Assembly: GCA_020726205.1 (NCBI GenBank) | Contig: DYTA01000044.1 | Span: forward strand, 1 to 8,433 | From: Nitrosospira multiformis | GTDB taxonomy: Bacteria; Pseudomonadota; Gammaproteobacteria; Burkholderiales; UBA11063 | Direction of reading: 5' to 3' | Length of the DNA stretch: 8,433 nucleotides | Shown: piece by piece, positions 6,952 to 8,433 of the stretch | Numbering within the stretch: the first letter of the stretch is position 1 | Layout of the letters: each line of letters opens with the position of its first letter | Program-made: the position numbers and the translations under genes | Notes under the pieces: model-generated | What the model saw: only the letters and a program-made list of their open reading frames with translations | Database searches by the model: none | What the model was told of the DNA's origin: nothing

Positions 6952-6957
6952 TATAAT
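6952..6957 (+). promoter_or_regulatory. Likely -10 of the phosphoesterase gene
   Basis: A perfect TATAAT lies 39 bases upstream of the start codon and after the rnr terminator. No good -35 is seen 16-18 bases upstream, so the promoter may be weak or activator-dependent. AATATT occurs on both sides of a TGGG spacer at 6955-6970, overlapping the -10. It could be an operator, but such AT-only hexamers are common here. Confidence 0.45.
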
Positions 6958-6987
6958 ATTTGGGAATATTTAGTATTTAATTACATT

Positions 6988-6996
6988 AAAGGAGAT
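6988..6996 (+). promoter_or_regulatory. Strong ribosome binding site that sets the signal-peptide frame
   Basis: AAAGGAGAT is the best Shine-Dalgarno in the window. It is five bases from GTG 7000 and two from ATG 6997, which share one frame; that frame encodes a lipoprotein signal peptide. ATG 7011, which is in frame with the enzyme body at the present G-run length, is 16 bases from the GGAG core and so poorly placed. Confidence 0.8.
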
Positions 6997-8433
6997 ATGG
7001 TGAAAAATATATGTTTGGCTTTATTTGTTGCATTAATTGGGGGGGGTGTTCTAAACAACAATACCCAAATGTAGAACAAGTTAACACAAAAACCCCAATT
7101 AAACATTTAATTGTTATATTTCAAGAAAATGTTACATTTGATAGATATTTTGCAACCTATCCGAAGGCTTACAACTTACCGAATGAACCTTATTTTATTG
7201 CCAAAGAAAATACACCTTTAGTAAATGGTCTTACTAATGATTTAATTATTAATAACCCAAACAAAGTAAAACCATATAGACTAATCCGTAATAAGTGGAT
7301 TTGTAGTTCTAATCACGAATACGCAAATGAAATTAATGCTATTAATCATGGAAAATTAGACAAATTTGTTGAGTTTACTGGAAATCCAAAATGTTATGGC
7401 GAGGTAATGGGATTTTTTGATGGTAATACAGTGACTGCATTATGGAATTATGCACAAAATTATAGTATGAGTGATAATACATTTACTAGTAATTATGGTC
7501 CTTCATTGCTTGGTCACTTAAATTTAATTGCTGGAACTACTGGAACTGCGAAATTAATAAATGCAGATTCATCACCTGCAATTCAGAACCGTTATTTGAT
7601 AAGTAATCTAAATAGTGCATTAGACGATTGTAGCTACGATGAACAAGGTAATCCATTTGGCTCTTTAGTTGAAGTAGAAAATCAAAAAAATATCGGCGAT
7701 TTACTTTCTGCACAAAAAATCAAGTGGGGATATTTTGCTGGTGGATTTACTCCAACAGGTAAAAATAAGTTAGGTGGTGCAATATGTGGTAAAGCTTCCA
7801 TATCAAGATATAGCGTAAAAAGTTTAGACTATTTTCCTGGTGGGGTTTTAGAGCCTTTTCAGTATTTTAAATCAACTTCTAATCCTCATCATTTACCGCC
7901 TTCAAGTGTATCATTAATCGGCAGTCAAGATCAAGCTAATCATCAATATGATCTTGATAACTTTTATAAAGTTCTTGATGATAATAATCTTCCAGCTGTA
8001 TCATTTATTAAAGCTAAATCCTTTGAAGATGAACATGGTGATTTTTCAGATCCTTTAGACGGTCAAAATTTTTTAGTTAAGATTATAAATAAAGTTATGG
8101 AATCTAATTCTTGGAAGAATACAGCAATTATTATTACCTATGATGACACAGATGGTAGTTATGATCACGTATTACCACCTAAAAGTCAATTTGATTCAGT
8201 AGTTGGGCGTCACGGATTTGGTCAAAGAGTTCCATTTCTTGTTATATCACCATATTCAAAATCTAATTATGTTGACCATACATTACTCAATCAAGCATCA
8301 ATTTTAAAATTTATTGAATATAATTGGGGATTAGGTAGCATAGGAGGAAGTTCAATTGATGCGTCATCTAATAATATTCTAAATTTATTTGATTTTAAAT
8401 CTACAAATCAAAAATTGATTCTTAATGTTGATG
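6997..8433 (+). CDS. Phosphoesterase/phospholipase C-family lipoprotein, out of frame at a G8 tract (probably phase-variable; 3' end outside window)
   Basis: The body matches the phosphoesterase family PF04185 (acid phosphatase AcpA and phospholipase C type), exported enzymes that hydrolyse phosphate esters. Translation from ATG 6997 or GTG 7000 gives a short basic start, hydrophobic ICLALFVALI and glycines, then hits TAG at 7072 because eight Gs (7039-7046) shift the frame. With six Gs the peptide would read LIGGCSKQ, a lipobox cleaved before Cys. That Cys codon (7047) opens 462 codons without a stop to the window edge. Numbering from Cys: QEN with E27/N28 (metal ligands), GPS with S153 (likely nucleophile), NPHH with H281/H282, H330, and YDDTDG with D366/D367. 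DGNTVTALWNYA, ANHQYDLDNF and VISPYSKSNYVDHT are also family hallmarks. No other lesion is seen. Four of its seven Arg codons are AGA, whereas neighbours mostly use CGT. Substrate is unknown. A simple pseudogene or a sequencing error in the G-run are the alternatives. Confidence 0.88.
7039..7046 (+). repeat. G8 homopolymer tract, candidate phase-variation switch
   Basis: Eight consecutive Gs lie between the hydrophobic core and the lipobox Cys of the phosphoesterase signal peptide. This is by far the longest G or C run in an AT-rich window. Six Gs give I-G-G-C and nine give G-G-G-C in frame with the enzyme. Seven or eight break the frame. Slipped-strand changes of one or two bases would switch the gene on and off. 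Confidence 0.85.

Overview
The window is AT-rich (roughly one third G+C by eye). Every gene is on the + strand. The conserved genes (dapE, pcnB, trmB, a DUF1841 gene, folD, rnr) are proteobacterial types. DUF1841 and a PcnB-type poly(A) polymerase point to a beta- or gammaproteobacterium. An AT-rich member of Neisseriales or a Francisella-like lineage would fit, but this is inference and I cannot name the species.

Layout. (1) Positions 1-1072 hold the 3' portion of dapE (lysine/diaminopimelate synthesis), whose start lies left of the window. (2) Positions 1073-1230 are a non-coding gap with a terminator-like hairpin, promoter-like elements, a small dyad and a six-codon leader ORF. (3) pcnB and trmB (1231-3302) form a two-gene RNA-metabolism unit closed by a clear intrinsic terminator at 3321-3349. 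(4) A strong extended -10 promoter (3391-3399) starts a three-gene unit: DUF1841 gene, folD and rnr (3436-6868). folD and rnr overlap by ATGA, and a strong terminator follows at 6888-6919. (5) A separate gene with its own promoter-like element and a strong ribosome binding site encodes a phosphoesterase/phospholipase C-family lipoprotein that runs off the right edge.

The first six genes are ordinary housekeeping: lysine and peptidoglycan precursors (DapE), one-carbon/folate metabolism (FolD), tRNA modification (TrmB), and RNA tailing and decay (PcnB, RNase R). PcnB adds 3' poly(A) tails and RNase R degrades structured RNA from the 3' end, so the two act in the same pathway although they sit in different transcription units.

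The most interesting feature is a run of eight G residues at 7039-7046, inside the signal-peptide codons of the last gene and just before the lipobox cysteine. With eight Gs the signal peptide is out of frame with the roughly 460 codons of otherwise intact enzyme. Six Gs (or nine) would restore a lipoprotein. This is the architecture of a phase-variable surface enzyme caught in the OFF state, although a homopolymer sequencing error must be excluded. Secondary points are a 16-residue Arg/Glu-rich insertion in the catalytic domain of PcnB, a perfect 19-bp palindrome inside pcnB, an RNase R without its usual basic tail, and a paired HxxxH pattern in the DUF1841 protein.
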